This document shows positions 49,522-62,345 of a stretch of DNA of 64,000 bases, in pieces. Below the pieces are notes generated by a model. That model was not told the origin of the DNA. It saw only the letters and a program-made list of their open reading frames with translations, and did no database searches. The stretch covers positions 1,178,001 through 1,242,000 of the forward strand of contig JAGTXX020000012.1 in assembly GCA_019044685.2 (NCBI GenBank), written 5' to 3'. Source of the DNA: Nannochloris sp. 'desiccata' (taxonomy: Eukaryota; Chlorophyta; Trebouxiophyceae; Chlorellales; Chlorellaceae). How positions within the stretch are numbered: the stretch's first letter is position 1; every line of letters begins with the position of its first letter. The position numbers and the translations under genes are program-made.

Positions 49522-52500
49522 CTATTGGTCTTGCAGACTATCTAAATTTTGAAAAAGCCCTTTCAACTCAGGACACAAATGCAACGCTGCGATCTCCAAC
49601 AACCCATACCCTAGCTGCTTCATAAACGTAGGCGATTGAATCATCTCATACAAATCTTGGACACCTTCGTTATAAGGCGTTCTTCCAACTAATCGTATCA
49701 ATGGGCTTGGCGCCTTTCTCAATAACAACTCCCAAACCGCCTCTCTAACTTCCTCTTCATCCAACGGAGGCGGTCCTACAGGGGTCAGGTATTTATCAGC
49801 TTGCATACCAGGGGCTGGACCTCCACTGCGAGGCCCACCCCGTGCAGTAGGGCTCATTAATTCTTCCTCAAAAGAAAGTTGGGAAACTTCCGGATGTAGA
49901 GCTTTGAATTCAGGAGTACGTTGAAACCAGGTCCCTCCTGGCCAAAGGGAGCTTTGTATAAGCTGTATTACTCGACCAATAGTGCTTTCCTGACGTAATA
50001 AACTCAATTTTGCGAGTAAATAAACGTCAATGGCGTCACCGATAGCTATCGAAAGTACTTGCCGGGCGACGGTGTAAACTTGCCTGCGGAAAAATCCACG
50101 AGTTTGAAGCTGAAAAACACAATCTACAAGCTCATACAAGGGAGCAGAGATGCCGGTACATGCTTCTAAATCGAGTTGGCTTGCAGAATGTGCACTTGAA
50201 TTGAGAAGGGGGTGATCAGTTGTATTGCTGTTGCAGTAACCACCTCCAGCACCTCCAGGAGGAGGAGAAGAGGTGTTGGACCCACCAACAACTCCATTGA
50301 TATCAGCAGTGAAATAGCCACCACCCCCGCCATGGCTGTACGAATCAGCAGAAATCGGGAGGGAAGGCGCCCCAAAATCGTCAATTTCGTTATAAAGGGA
50401 AACTCCCAAGCCACCACCACCGCCGCCACCAAGTCCAACAGCGGTAGTACCTGAGAGCCCAGGTCTCTCAAAGCCCCCAGTTTCAGTATAATACCCAGCA
50501 CGACCTGTAATATTACCAGGTTGGTATCCAGGAGCGAATGCAGCAGCACGTTCAGCGACGCCATAATAACCTTCGCTGGCAGAAGCAGCAGCTCCGCCCC
50601 GCCGTGAAGTTTTCACCGGAGAGGAGCCCCGTGGGGGCCGAACATTGCTTCCTTTACGTGTAATTGTCGTGTTTCTAGGGATCTTTGTTGGAGAGGAAGA
50701 ACGTGAGGTGCGGAGGCTGTTTCCAAAGGAGGATTCCGATCGAGAAGGGCCCCCTCCACCGCTGCAACCTCCTGCTACAGCAGCAGCAGCACCACCACCA
50801 CCACCACCAAGATGTAACGCACGAGCTGCTTCACTGTGAAGTGGCCCTTCATCTTCTCCATATACAGCAACAATTCCATCTACATCATATTGTTGCCCTA
50901 GTTGTAGTTGTTGCTGTTGGCTTAAAGAAGGCTGTGATTTTAATGCTTGTCGAACCTTCCTCGCACTGGCTGTTGCGGTTCTAAGCAGTCCAGTGCCAGC
51001 TCTGGTCAGTGGATCCCCTTTTTTAGGCATCGTTCTGGCCCCATGAAAACCAAAATTGGCTGTGGCAGGGTCGAAATCTTGTAATTCTTCAGGCACACTA
51101 GCGCTGCGAAGATGTCGAAGGCCAGCAAAGCCAGATCGTGCTTCATTTAAAACCGCACCAACGCCGTCTACAGCAGCATTTGTAACTTCGTGCACACCCA
51201 TAGTGACCCCACGAGTGACATCTACAGCAGCACCGACAACACCGCGACCTACACTTGACGCTCCAGCGAAAACTGTGCGAGAGAGACCGCGTTTCAGCGT
51301 ACCACCACCACCACCACCACCACCACCATTGGCAGTACCAAAATGACTCACACCAGGCACCTCAAACCGTTCTGAATCAATACGTAAAAACTCCCAAACA
51401 TCTCCGCTCCGTGCCAAACAAGGACTATGCAACACTTCTTGTAAATACAAATCTAAAGCGTTCCGTCGATCTTCCACAAAATCTTCAGTTTGTGTGTGGA
51501 TGAAAATTCGTTTTGCTGGTAACTTTGATTTATAATATGGAGTTCCGCGGAGCTGCCTATGGAGTACTTCGAAATGTCTATATCGTCTACTAACTGTCCA
51601 TTCACGGCCACTATCATCGCCAACTCTAATTTTATAGACCACAAAATCTTTCGCGCCAGAGGTGTTTAGGTCAGCGGCAACGACCCTTGCACGAGGTAGA
51701 CCGACGAAGCCTGGTAGAGATTCTGCTGGAGAAGGTCGTTTGAAACACTCTTCGGTTCCTTGCCCTGGAGGCCCACCAGAAGCTCTACCGCCAGCATTTC
51801 GCTTTCCTGTTACAAGATGAGTAAACCCGCCAGCGGGTACACAAATACACCCCGCTTCTCCAATTGGGGGCCCTCCGAGGCCACTAAATGAAGCAGAAGA
51901 ATCTTCGTCAAATGGAGAAGGTCTCATGTGTGACGTCGTTTCAGAACCTTGAGCAGTACCATCAGTTGTTTCTGACGTCCCTGCTGTCACTGGAAAGGAA
52001 GCAATATGACCCTCTCCAGCTGTACCACTACTGATGACATTACCATTATGAACACGTGGACCATGTCGTACAGGACTCGTGGCAGACATTGAAGAAGTTC
52101 GTGACGTCACACTATCTGAAGACACCTCTGGTGGTGCTGTTGTTGTTGTTGTTGCTCCCGTTTTAGTAGCGCCTCCGCCTTTTGTTGAAGCAGCCACTTG
52201 CTGTGTTTCTGACCAAAATCTCGCTGGTTGGGCATCAGGAGGTCCTCCTGCTAATCCTCCTCTATCTATACTGACACTACTGCTATTAACACCACCACCA
52301 CCGTCAATGGCAGCAACAGCGGCAGTCGCTGATTGTATCAATCCATCGTGAGAACGGGATCGAGCATGGTTTCGCATAGCTCTCGGAGGCGGAGGGGGCA
52401 TCGATCTACGCGAAGATGTAGGTCTGGAAGATGGCTGTGATGGGGGTTGAAGCATTGTCACTTCAGCCTCCACATTTTTCCTACACAGAGAGATCAAAAA

Positions 52501-53826
52501 GAAAAAAAAAGGATGGTATCAATAGATTTCTTACCCTCTCCAAATTTCAACAACTCTGTTCAGCAATCAGGTTGCTTCTTAAAATTTAAGACCAAAAATT
52601 CTCTGAGGTATTAACTTACACTATCCGCTGTTCAAACTCCCAATGCCCTTGCATAGCCCTTGTCTTCGCCAAATCCAGCTCAGGAACATAAATTCCGTTG
52701 CCTCTTCCCCCACCTTGTTGCCGCGAAGACATTGGCGGCACAGGTGCTGCCAGTTTTCTAGTTGCTTGCTCTTCCATCAATCTATACAGCCCTTTATTCA
52801 CATGATATGGCGTACACCACATCATTAACGGCCTTAGAACACATCCAGAAAGTAATTCCCGTGCCACAGCGCGCAAAGCAGCTCTATTGCTGTCAGCAGG
52901 ATCCAATAAATTCTCGACAAGGCCACCGCTGACTGCAGTTAACATTTTATAATCTCCTTCTGGGTGGAGCAACGCAGGATGTAGATTTCCATCTACCTCC
53001 ATACGTTCTCGCAGTAACAATTCCCTTGTTGTCAAATCTCCTTGCGTGAATGCTGCAGCAATAGCTGGACTTTGCTGAGCATCGGAAATTACTAATTCTC
53101 TGGTGTCTCTATAAAGTTCTAATTGCTCCATCAACAGCTCAGACGCGTCCTCCATAATGAGACGAAGGTCGAGTGCACGTGCACGTACTGCTAAACTGCC
53201 AAATGCATGGTTTAATATCCTTCGAATCTCGGCTGGGAACTCTTTATCTGGGCTCAAATAATGGTACCAGGTGTCGTAAATAAATTCTTGGACTATGCTA
53301 CCACACAACGTCTCCCAGGCGTGTTCCACTACTTTAGAACGGACGTTTTCTCTCCATCTGTAGTTCGACTTTGGGTCAGCTTGAGCTGGGGGAGGGAAGC
53401 GGGGAAGAGAACAATGATCCGCCGAGGGAGGGCTATCAGTTGAAAAACGCAAGTGGCGAGGTTTTCTATGTCTTTTTGGAGCTGCAGGGGTTTGAGGGTT
53501 GGATTCCCAATATACGCGCGTAGCTACAGCTGCTGATAGGATGAGAATGAAATTGATGAACACAGAACGGCTGGCCCCTGCAGAAAATAAAAGGTAGTTT
53601 TCAGCGACGTCGAACGGCGGTTGAACAAATCATAAAAACATGCAGACAAAATAGCAGCCTAAAAGATCTTAGGGCGTCTGTTATATTATTATTATTGACT
53701 ATAAAGATGCCGCTTACATGTCAAGACCCACGCTGCAGCCAGGGCTGCTGTTAGAACTTTCAGAACATATAATCTGACAAGTCGCTGGCCAGTGTAGCCG
53801 AGCACAAACGACTTTGCAGCCTCCAT
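49522..53826 (-). CDS. PXA/PX/Nexin-C sorting nexin
   Basis: Three exons, 53826-53718, 53577-52620 and 52480-49522, give 1341 residues. Two hydrophobic segments open the protein (VLTAALAAAWVLTC; FINFILILSAAVATRVY), suggesting an N-terminal membrane hairpin. The PXA domain is NVRSKVVEHAWETLCGSIVQ through LELYRDTRELVI (about 75-190). The PX domain contains YKIRVGDDSGREWTVSRRYRHFEVL with the phosphoinositide-binding RRY. The C-terminal Nexin-C domain is LYELVDCVFQLQTRGFFRRQV through HLCPEL. This order matches SNX13/14/19/25-type proteins, but I see no RGS domain. Membrane contact or endosomal lipid traffic is inferred. Long Gly/Ser/Ala-rich inserts flank the PX domain. Confidence 0.87.
51301..51328. 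repeat. ACC trinucleotide repeat
   Basis: About nine ACC units in frame in the sorting nexin gene, giving a poly-Gly run on the minus strand just after the PX domain. Confidence 0.9.
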
Positions 53827-54235
53827 CCGCTTCATATATATTTAGATGTACATCATTACTTAATTTGCTTGCGTAACCTTGCAGTCGCCTCGTCTAACAA
53901 CAAATGAATCAGCAAACAAATGATCGGGTAATTTTGAAACTGTAACGATTATAATAACAAGAAGACCCTAGATATAGCTGTAAAGGGCAATGAATAACCC
54001 CCAATTTGAATTTTATATTTACACAAGCTCGTTTTACATCTTGCAATTTTGTCATCAACTGAACTTGAAGCCTCCAAGGGGGTGTTGTTTTGTCCCCACT
54101 GGCAGCGCTCTTTTAACTCTTGCCTATGCCTTCTCAATCTCCATGATGGATCCATGTGTAATACACTGTTTACAATATGAATACTATATTAGAAATTCTA
54201 TTAAATTAAAGGCTATAAACAATATCTTTATTACC
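53827..54235. other. Spacer between seryl-tRNA synthetase and the sorting nexin
   Basis: 409 AT-rich bases: the 3' end of the synthetase gene is on the far side at 54236, and the sorting nexin start is at 53826, so this is upstream of the nexin. Nothing recognised. Confidence 0.6.
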
Positions 54236-55804
54236 TTAATCTCTCTTAATAACTTCAATTCCCATCATATACGGCCTGAGCACCTCTGGTACCACCACTG
54301 AACCATCTTCCTGCTGGAAATTCTCCAAAATGGCAACAATCATACGAGGTACAGCACATGCAGTCGCATTCAAAGTATGAACAAACTGTGTAGGGGTCTT
54401 TTTCACCTTTCCACCCTTTCCGACATCTTTACCGCCTTCACCGCTCTCTTGAGCTTGAGGGCGATATCTAATATTCAACCGCCTGCTTTGATAGTCTGTA
54501 CAGTTTGAAGCAGAGCTAATCTCTCCATATCGTTGTAAACCAGGCATCCACGCTTCAATGTCGTACTTACGGTAGGCAGGTGCTCCCAAGTCTGCCGTAG
54601 GCATGTCCAACACTTTAAAATGGAGACCGAGTTCTCTAAACATCTCCACCTCCATTTCTAAAAGCTCATCATGCAGAGCATTGCTCTGTTCAGGAGTAGA
54701 GATCACAAACATTTCTACTTTACTAAATTGATGGACACGGTATAAACCACGACCAGCTGCACCTGCTGCTCCAGCTTCTGTTCTGAAGCAATGCCCAAAT
54801 GCTGCCATCTTGATTGGAAGTTCAGCTTCTGATAAAATCTTATCCATGTGTACTCCTCCAAGAGGAATTTCAGCAGTACCAGTTAAACAGAGGCCAGAAT
54901 CACGAACACCGTAGATCTGGGTGTTGTCTGCTCGAGGCTGGAACCCGCATTTCTCAAAAACGCTTTCCCTCACAAGATCAGGAGTTGTCATGGGAATGAA
55001 ACCACGCGTTGCTGCCTTGTGCATCGCCCAATTTATCAACGCAAGCTCTAGAAGAGCAGCTTCGCGGCGTAAATAATAGAATTTAGTACCGGAAACAATA
55101 GCTCCAGTTTCAAAATCGATAATGTCAAGTGCTTCTCCAACAGCCATGTGATCTTTCGCTTCAAAATTAAATTTCGGCTGAGCACCAACCTCTTCCAACA
55201 ATACTGCAACTTCTTCACCACCGACAGGGACGTCAGGATGGGTTAAATTAGGTATTTTTTGACCCTCACGTTGCAAAGCATTGTCTGCAACAGCCAGAGC
55301 GGTCTCGAGCCCTTCGAGTTCTTCTTTTAGAGCTTTACCATTGTCTATTAACGCTTGCCTTTCTTCAGCTTCGAGTTTCTTCTTCATTGCCGCACTGTTT
55401 TCATTACGAAGGGCACGGACACGGTCTGTTTCCTGTGTTAATCGTAAATATTCTTCATACAGGCGGCAGACCTCGGTAGGATTCGCGGAGGTCGCCTGCC
55501 GTGCAGCGCAATTGCGTTCTACAGCATCAAGATTATCGCGCACAAATTTGAAATCTATGTTTGCTCTAAACGCAGGAGCGCCACTCTCTTCGTGGTAGGA
55601 TGTGCTAGGTTCTGCTGCAGAAGTAGGGCTATCCACAGTTGTCGCTGCTGCTGCCACAGATGTTGAAGTCGAGGAGGCTACAGCGCGAGCAGAGTTTCGG
55701 CTGAATGGCAATGCATTGCGCAGTAGACACTGAGATCGGGACGTTTTCAGTACCAAAGACCTGCTGAGGCAGCGCACTGAGCCTCGCAAAAGCAGGGATG
55801 CCAT
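54236..55804 (-). CDS. Seryl-tRNA synthetase, organellar
   Basis: An intronless gene of 522 residues. It charges tRNA-Ser. After a ~65-residue presequence (basic, Ser/Arg/Ala-rich) comes the tRNA-binding coiled coil ([33 protein letters not shown]). The catalytic domain has [28 protein letters not shown], motif 2 region [21 protein letters not shown] with SKVEMFV, and the C-terminal ARMIV-like motif 3 ([14 protein letters not shown]). It resembles bacterial-type SerRS used in plant mitochondria and plastids. A Gly/Lys-rich insert ([16 protein letters not shown]) sits before motif 3. A separate cytosolic SerRS would be needed elsewhere in the genome. Confidence 0.93.
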   Translation of the reverse strand: MASLLLRGSVRCLSRSLVLKTSRSQCLLRNALPFSRNSARAVASSTSTSVAAAATTVDSPTSAAEPSTSYHEESGAPAFRANIDFKFVRDNLDAVERNCAARQATSANPTEVCRLYEEYLRLTQETDRVRALRNENSAAMKKKLEAEERQALIDNGKALKEELEGLETALAVADNALQREGQKIPNLTHPDVPVGGEEVAVLLEEVGAQPKFNFEAKDHMAVGEALDIIDFETGAIVSGTKFYYLRREAALLELALINWAMHKAATRGFIPMTTPDLVRESVFEKCGFQPRADNTQIYGVRDSGLCLTGTAEIPLGGVHMDKILSEAELPIKMAAFGHCFRTEAGAAGAAGRGLYRVHQFSKVEMFVISTPEQSNALHDELLEMEVEMFRELGLHFKVLDMPTADLGAPAYRKYDIEAWMPGLQRYGEISSASNCTDYQSRRLNIRYRPQAQESGEGGKDVGKGGKVKKTPTQFVHTLNATACAVPRMIVAILENFQQEDGSVVVPEVLRPYMMGIEVIKRD

Positions 55805-56196
55805 TGTGAATTATCAAATGCGTATATTGAGTAAAGTAGCAAGGTATTTGCCAGAATAAATCCACGCAGAGTGCAATCTTGACTCTACTGAACGTGTGAA
55901 TTCAAGATTTTAACACTGTGCTGGAGCAGACTAAAACAATTTGTGGTGAAAAGACGAGCACCCAGCAACTTGAGAGTCCCATCATGAAAAGAGCGAAATT
56001 TGAAAAAACCAGAGCCTCTCCCACTGCCAGTCAGGCTGTCCTGTAGCTTTCTCACCACAGAGTGTACTATGTATATCACTGACTTCCCAGTACCTGCTCT
56101 TTGCAGTTAAAAACAATGCCCTATCTATGGTACAGATACCGTCTTATCTTTAAACACGTTACAGCAAAATATAATTTCAACACCTGAATTACCGAC
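55805..56196. other. Spacer between the aminotransferase and seryl-tRNA synthetase genes
   Basis: 392 bases upstream of the synthetase and downstream of the aminotransferase, both on the minus strand. No gene or repeat visible. Confidence 0.6.
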
Positions 56197-57756
56197 CTAA
56201 CAATTCCTGACGCTATCGTCAATAGCCTTGGCTAAATACTCACTCTTGGCTTTATTCAACCCTGCCAATGAGATTCTGCCATCTTTCGTCATGTAAATGT
56301 GCCATTTATTTGTCATATTTTCCACCTGTGCAGGTGACATGCCCGTAAAACTGAACATCCCAATTTGCTCCAAAATAAATTTCCAGTCCTTATCAGGGTT
56401 TAATCGTACGAGATGATCGTACAGTACTTGTCGTACTGCCTTGATTCTACCAGACATCATCTCCATCTCCCCTTTCCATTCATTAAACATCGACTCGTCA
56501 TTTACAACGCTCTCCACAATTCTGGCACCATAAGCAGGCGGGTTGCTCCACACCGCTCTCGCAAGACGTTTCAATTGACTCATGACTCTCGTAGCAGCGT
56601 CTTTGGACCCTGTAACCACACTTATAGCACCAACACGTTCACCATACAAGCCCAAATTTTTAGAATAACTCTGGGCAACTAGAAATTCAAGCCCTCTAGA
56701 AGCAAAATAACGAGGAGCAAAACTGTCCTCTTCAAGAGACCCAGTGGCAAAGCCCTGATACGCTACATCAAAGAAGGCAATGTGCCCCTTCTCTTCGATC
56801 ACATCAGCAATAGTAGCCCATTGTTCCTTTGTAGGGTCGATACCGGTTGGGTTGTGTGCACAGCCGTGTAACAGAATGACACTCCCTGTTGGAGCGGTCT
56901 TGATATCTTCAATCATTCCGTCGAAATTTAAACCAACAGTTTCTGGGTTGAAATACCGATAATTTGCCCATTTGACCCCGGCGAGGGTGAAGATATTCTT
57001 GTGATTAGGCCAGGTAGGGTCGGAAATGTAGACGGTCGCGCCAGGAAGGTATTGATTGATAAGATGGGCGCCAATGGTGAGAGACCCAGTACCGGATAGA
57101 GCTTGTAAACACGCAACACGGTCTTTGTCAAAATCATTGCCGAGTAACAAATCAATTGTAGCTTTCAAAAAGCCTGGAAGACCTTGAATAGCGAGGTATT
57201 CGTGATCGAGGTTGGAAGCTAAGATTTTTTCTTCTGCTTTTCGCACGACCTCAAGAACATAAGGCTTGAGGTCCTCATCTCTATAGGCACCGACTCCTAA
57301 ATTGAGTTTATCAGGGTGGGTATCGGCTTTGAAGGCTTCGGTGATGCCGAGAACGAGATCAGGAGGTGCCTGAGCGACATCGTCGAACTTGCTGACAGCG
57401 GGTCTGGTGATGACCTTGACGGGGCGGCGACCGCTAAATGAGGAGACAAGAGGCCTGGTTGCTGTATGGTTCCCAAGCTTTACCTACAGTTGATTTGGGT
57501 AGGTTGCATTAGTAACAACACACGAGCTTACGCGGCTGAGATGATTTGGTTTAAAAATAGGTGCCCAATGTTCAACATATATGGTAGGGACATGACGGAG
57601 GCAAAAGAGATCCCTCCCTCTGATACAATGCACCGCATTAAGCGCGCCTTTTAGAATAGTTCAAACTATGATGTGAACAAATAGCTGTGCTATTCAATCC
57701 AAGTTTCTTACCTTGGCAGGGTTTTGAGGCATCGTCATCATTAGGGTAGACACCAT
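56197..57756 (-). CDS. Aspartate aminotransferase, probably plastid
   Basis: Two exons, 57756-57712 and 57483-56197, joined in phase 0 over a 228-nt intron, give 443 residues. It swaps the amino group between aspartate and 2-oxoglutarate with PLP. Family features: NLGVGAYRDEDLKPYVL near the mature N-terminus, GTGSLTIGAHL, LHGCAHNPTGIDPTKEQW, FFDVAYQGFATGSLEED, and the PLP Lys in AQSYSKNLGLYGERVGA (about 285). The C-terminal GMFSFTGMSP is also conserved. The first ~45 residues are Thr/Arg/Val-rich with few acids, as in transit peptides, and a plastid site (ASP5-type) is inferred; a mitochondrial site is possible. The intron contains a non-coding frame at 57466-57654. Confidence 0.93.
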
Positions 57757-58266
57757 CGTGGGCTTTTAGGAGGCAACTGATCTCCTATTTAAATGCAGAA
57801 TGTTTTAAAAATGCAAAATGAATCAAGGATTCTTGTAATTTGTAGGACATGTGCACGTTGCCCTTGTTTGATTTCCATGCTGCCTGCTCCGCAGAATAGA
57901 TGAGAGCCGCTCTGAGCTGAGCTGTCAAGTATTTTTATATACAACAATTAGAATAGTATTAGAAACCATTTTCAGTATTAACGCATTATCTGCCTCTGCT
58001 CTACTCAGTTTGAAGCTCCAGGTGTGCATGGCCCTATCTGCCCTACAGGATATATTCCAATCCCGCCGCCCATTCATTTGTTTCGACTTTTCTCCCCTTG
58101 ATCTTCTTCTCTCTTTCTAAACTTTTGGATAAAATATGGGTTACAGCTGTATATTTGTTCTCTAGAAGGCTACAAAAATCTTCTCAAACGCCAGTACTAA
58201 TTAAAAACGCTCCCCAGTGGGCTTATAATTACCTCTTGAAACACCGCCGAGGCACGCTTCCAACGC
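57757..58266. other. Spacer between psbX and the aminotransferase gene
   Basis: 510 bases, AT-rich, downstream of psbX and upstream of the aminotransferase. No gene visible. Confidence 0.6.
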
Positions 58267-58916
58267 TTACTTGCGGCTAATCTGATCGAAAGAGGAGACT
58301 GCAGTCACGGCACCAGCAATGGCAGCGAGAACGACAGCACCTGCAATAACGGAGTTGAGCAAGTTCTTGAGAGAAGGGCTCACGGCAGCCTCAGCAACGA
58401 GGGGGTTGGCCATCATGGTAGCAACTGAGGCAGTGACACCAGCAACGAGAGCATCAGTCTTCTTGTTAGCGCTGCAAAGAATTATAGATAGTAGGTAAGG
58501 CATCAGGCGTTATGCTTAATGAAATCGCTTTAAATATTTCATTTTACCCAAACGTTATCAAGAGGTAATATTAAAAGATACAGGTCTGTAATGGAGGCCA
58601 TGCAGCAATGCTGCCCCAGTACTTCCGCAGAAGTATCTACATCCGCCCAATGAACGCGACCTGCCCGTCAAATATCCGTTCAATACCCTGTTCAACAGCA
58701 AAATTGCTTACCTGCACTCAACACGAGTGGCCACGCGGGCAACAACGCGGCTAGGCTTGGAGGCAACTGCATAAATAAAACAGGTATTTAGCAAGAATTA
58801 TTCTAGAAGCAAGCGAAGGTTGCAGAACTCTGTTCACAGGTGATCGCCATCTTACCACTGGCTCCAGTGAATGCCTTGTTAGCCACAGCGGGACGAGAAA
58901 CACAGACTGCGTTCAT
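58267..58916 (-). CDS. psbX: Photosystem II subunit PsbX, nuclear precursor
   Basis: Three exons, 58916-58856, 58766-58712 and 58471-58267, give a 106-residue precursor. Small exons of 61 and 55 bases encode a transit peptide (SRPAVANKAF, SRVVARVATRV). A second, thylakoid-type signal follows (LVAGVTASVATMMANPLVAEAA). The mature protein begins near VSPSLKNLLNSVIAGAVVL, with a single membrane helix and the PsbX ending SSFDQISRK. PsbX is a low-mass subunit of photosystem II near cytochrome b559. Nuclear coding with a bipartite transit peptide is the arrangement of green algae and plants. Donors and acceptors are strong (GTAAGA, GTAAGC), and the phases agree. Confidence 0.9.
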
Positions 58917-59121
58917 TTTATATATGTCCAGGAGAAGAAAGTGGAAATATTAGAGAAGTTTACTCGACGATGGAGCGAGAAACTTGCTTTTGAGAACTGA
59001 AAATCCCACTTAGCTAAATCATCCAGGATCAATCAAGCCAAACGTTGATCGAAGAAACTCGTTCAGCTCTTTCGTTTCTCATTTAGGATCTATAACCATC
59101 TTACAGACTCTAATAATCCAT

Positions 59122-61288
59122 TCAATCACTCTTTCCTACAGATCCAGGCTTGGCTCGGAGCCCCTTAATCATCCTCAAACATTCAGGCTGCAGCAATTTC
59201 GCTCGCCGTGCCGCCAATTTTCTCGCCTGTTGTCCACTACTGAGTGCTAATTTCTCTTCTTCTCTTTTTTCTGCCTCTTCACTCTCATCCACTGTAGCCA
59301 TACTATCATTCTCACAATCCTGTTCATCTAAAACTACCTTTAACGCTCTAAGAGAAGAGCTGAGGTTCTCTAAAGCTGCCACCGTTGCTGTGCCAGACAA
59401 GAACGATGCCGTCTCCTTTCCTCCTTTGCCTGAACGATCTCTCGCTTTTTGCACAGATTTTACTAATTTTAATGTAATATAAACTTCAGGAACGTTTTCA
59501 GCTTCAATTCCACCATTACCCAGCAAAAGAAGAACTCTGGCAAGAGCCTCGTCCCCGTTAGCGAGTCCAAAGACGGCAGCATGCACAGCACCGTAGCGCT
59601 CTAAACTCCCGTTTTCTACAAATTCAGGATGATCCCACGCAGAAGGGAACCCAGGGACGGCTTTTGCCCATGTTAATAGCCCCGTAGACGAGGCGCAACA
59701 GATTAAAAGAGTGCGGCAAAGAGATTCCAAAACAAGTAGTTCCCGCCCATGGTTGATAAAAGATACAACGAGGCCTCTAAATAGACCAGTAGAGAGCAAC
59801 ACGTCCTGTATTTTATCTTTTGTAACTATTATGGGGGCATCCAGAATGTAGAATTCGGTAATTAACGCTGAAATAGCAATAATCTGGATATCTTCCTCTT
59901 CGGCAGCAGCAGCGGCAGTGGCGGTGGTGGTGCTATCCTTTGTTTTTTTCTTTTGCTGTCTCCATTGGGCTTCTTTTCGTTCTAGCATCCCAGCAGCTAC
60001 TTGAAGCCAAAATTCATCTATCTGAGTCCATAATTTACGACGGGAGGGGCCTTGAGGCAGTCTTGTTGAAAGAGACGCAGCTGTTCTCAAACCTAATAGA
60101 CTTGCCGCTGCTGCTTTTTCGTCTTTTCCCGCTGCTCCCTGTACCGTTGAATCTTTGCTAAGACTTAGTCCTTTTACTACAGCCTCCATAGAAGTCGCAA
60201 ACTCTGCAATGTTCCTACTATGGACACAGCGATCACGCAATACACTGCACACAGCACCCGCAGCAGGGAGAAGTTCAAGAAAACTAGGGTGCTGTCGTAG
60301 CGCCGTCAAGCACCTCTCCAAGCAAGAAAGCAAAATGCCATCTTGCCACGCTGCTGAAGATGATACATTATGGTAGCTCAGCTTTGAAGACAAGTATAGA
60401 AGCTTTGATATTACTTCATCTATAAAATCAGAACCAGCAACGATAGAGGTACTTGATGCTCTTGCCGGTGCCGCGCCCATCACCCCCACCGGAGTAAAAA
60501 TTTCTAAAGGCTCGTAAACCCCATTATCTTCATCTTTATCTAGTAATACAGCATCTACATCATGTGTAACATCACTAATACGATCACTGGCTCCGTTTTC
60601 GATGTCGATAACACCGTTTAAAGGCTCTAAATTGGAACGAAGGTCCTGCAGTGCTGTTCCCTCGGCTGCTGCTGCTGCTGCTCTGCTGGTGTTACCCCTT
60701 GGGAGGGTAACTAACTGCCCAAGTAATCGAGAAGCTGCTTCAGGGGTTTCTTGAAGCAACGCTTCAGTCATTGTAGACACAATAAAGAGGCTGTACAGCT
60801 TCTGGAAAGCAGCAAGAAGTGCATCACCCTCCAGGTCCTCTGCAGTAGTGGTAGTTGCAGAGATAGAAGGCCCTTGCTCTTGCTTTAATGAAGCAGTGCC
60901 ACCGGTTTTCGAGCCTCCTCGAGAGACGCAGTCGTACAAAACTGTTAGAACTCTATCAGACAGTACAGGCCAAGATTCTTTTGAGCATACAGCTTCTGTG
61001 AGAGCCTGCAATTCTTGTTCAGAGACCAGCTACAGCGGGGAAGCGGAGGCGGCAAGAGATTAGAATCGACTAAGTTGAGCATAGCTGGGGACATCATCGG
61101 GGGCTGAGGTACGCTTGTGATGTACCTAATGGATCAAAAAAACTTACAGGGTAGTCATACTGTAGCTTGGAGTATGCATCGCGAGCTAGAGTTCCCTTGT
61201 CTTTAGGATTTTGTTGAGATGCACGTTCAGCATCTTCCAATGCTTTGATGACGTCGGCAACAAACGCACTTTTGCTATATTCTTTCAT
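59122..61288 (-). CDS. Unrecognised alpha-helical repeat-like protein
   Basis: Two exons, 61288-61148 and 61029-59122, joined in phase 0 over a 118-nt intron, give 682 residues. Exon 1 is helical and charged (FVADVIKALEDAERAS). Much of the rest is Leu/Ala-rich helical segments reminiscent of ARM/HEAT solenoids (AISALITEFYILDAPI, LLVLESLCRTLLICCASS, ARVLLLLGNGGI). Ser/Thr- and Ala-rich linkers lie between, with an Ala run coded by a microsatellite. The C-terminus is basic (ARKLAARRAKLLQPE). I see slight similarity to the PSMD5 proteasome chaperone near the VPGF and FVENGSLERYGAVHAA segments, but not enough to name it. No signal or membrane segment. Confidence 0.55.
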
Positions 61289-62345
61289 TGTGGCTACTCA
61301 GAAAGCGGGTTGGATTGGCTATAAATCTTTGAACTATTAATACTTTGCTGCATCTTTTTTTGAAAAGTTGATCACGATGTTTGGAAACAGAATCCTGGAA
61401 GATAGCTACCTTAACCGGGAATATTGTAAAATATGTATTTTATTGATGAGAATAATGGCTTAAGGCTTCCTTCTAAAAGCTTTTGAAGGGGTTTCTTTTC
61501 GCAGAAGATACCTGGAGGTGGCGGTGGCTCCATGGGGTCCAGCAACAAGTCTCTAACAAATCACTTGCTCTCTAATTTGCCGATCTGAAACAATAAGATG
61601 TTTGCGCAGCTCTTTGGCCAAAACGTATTGGCCTGAAGATCTGCAGATCACTGCTGAGCACGGACTTGCCCTTGTGAACAACCCTGCTCCGACACTTGCC
61701 CGGCGTTGCAGACGAATTTTAAAAAGTCTCTCGTCATTAAGTCACAACGGGGGTGTTATTAAGATGTACATCATACTCCAGTATTCTATCATACACAGCG
61801 CAAACGTGCCATACGTCCCCTATGGAAGAGTACTGGCCTTAGTCTTTGTGATCCTTAGATGCAGTGAAGCGAAATTAGTTAGACAAAAGGCAGGTATCAG
61901 TGATATCTGTGCCCTGGTGAGATTAAATTGACCTTATTGGCATGAAGACAAGGCTGAGATCTAGAGTTGACTATGTTGTCAGATAATTTGATCAGTTCAA
62001 CCACCTGGCGCTTCAAACTTGATTCAAGTCCTCGGGCCTTCAAACTTCAACTGACGACGATCGCCCAGCAGAGATCAAAAAAGTTACTACCAATGCATAC
62101 TTAAGAAACCCACCTTTAATAAATTGCTAGCAAATATGTCAAATAACGCATGTCTTTGAACAAAGTATTTGATTTTGACCAGAAGCATTCCTTGGTTTTA
62201 ATCTGATATTACCTTGACCAATAGTAGATTGTAGATTTAGTATATATTGTTGAACGATTACTGGATCATCACACGCGTGAATTGCTGCTGCGATTCGCTA
62301 ATGCAATAGAAATAGTGCTGCACACATTTTAGATTATAGCCAACG
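61289..62345. other. Long spacer upstream of acetyl-CoA carboxylase
   Basis: 1057 bases. A 12-base palindrome GATCTGCAGATC is at 61638-61649. A TATATA stretch at about 62240 lies ~105 bases before the start codon. A plus-strand frame at 61602-61931 has no recognisable domain. I see no RNA gene. Confidence 0.5.

Noticed and set aside
61602..61931. 109-codon plus-strand frame upstream of acetyl-CoA carboxylase
   Set aside because: No similarity to known proteins and no coding signature beyond being open.
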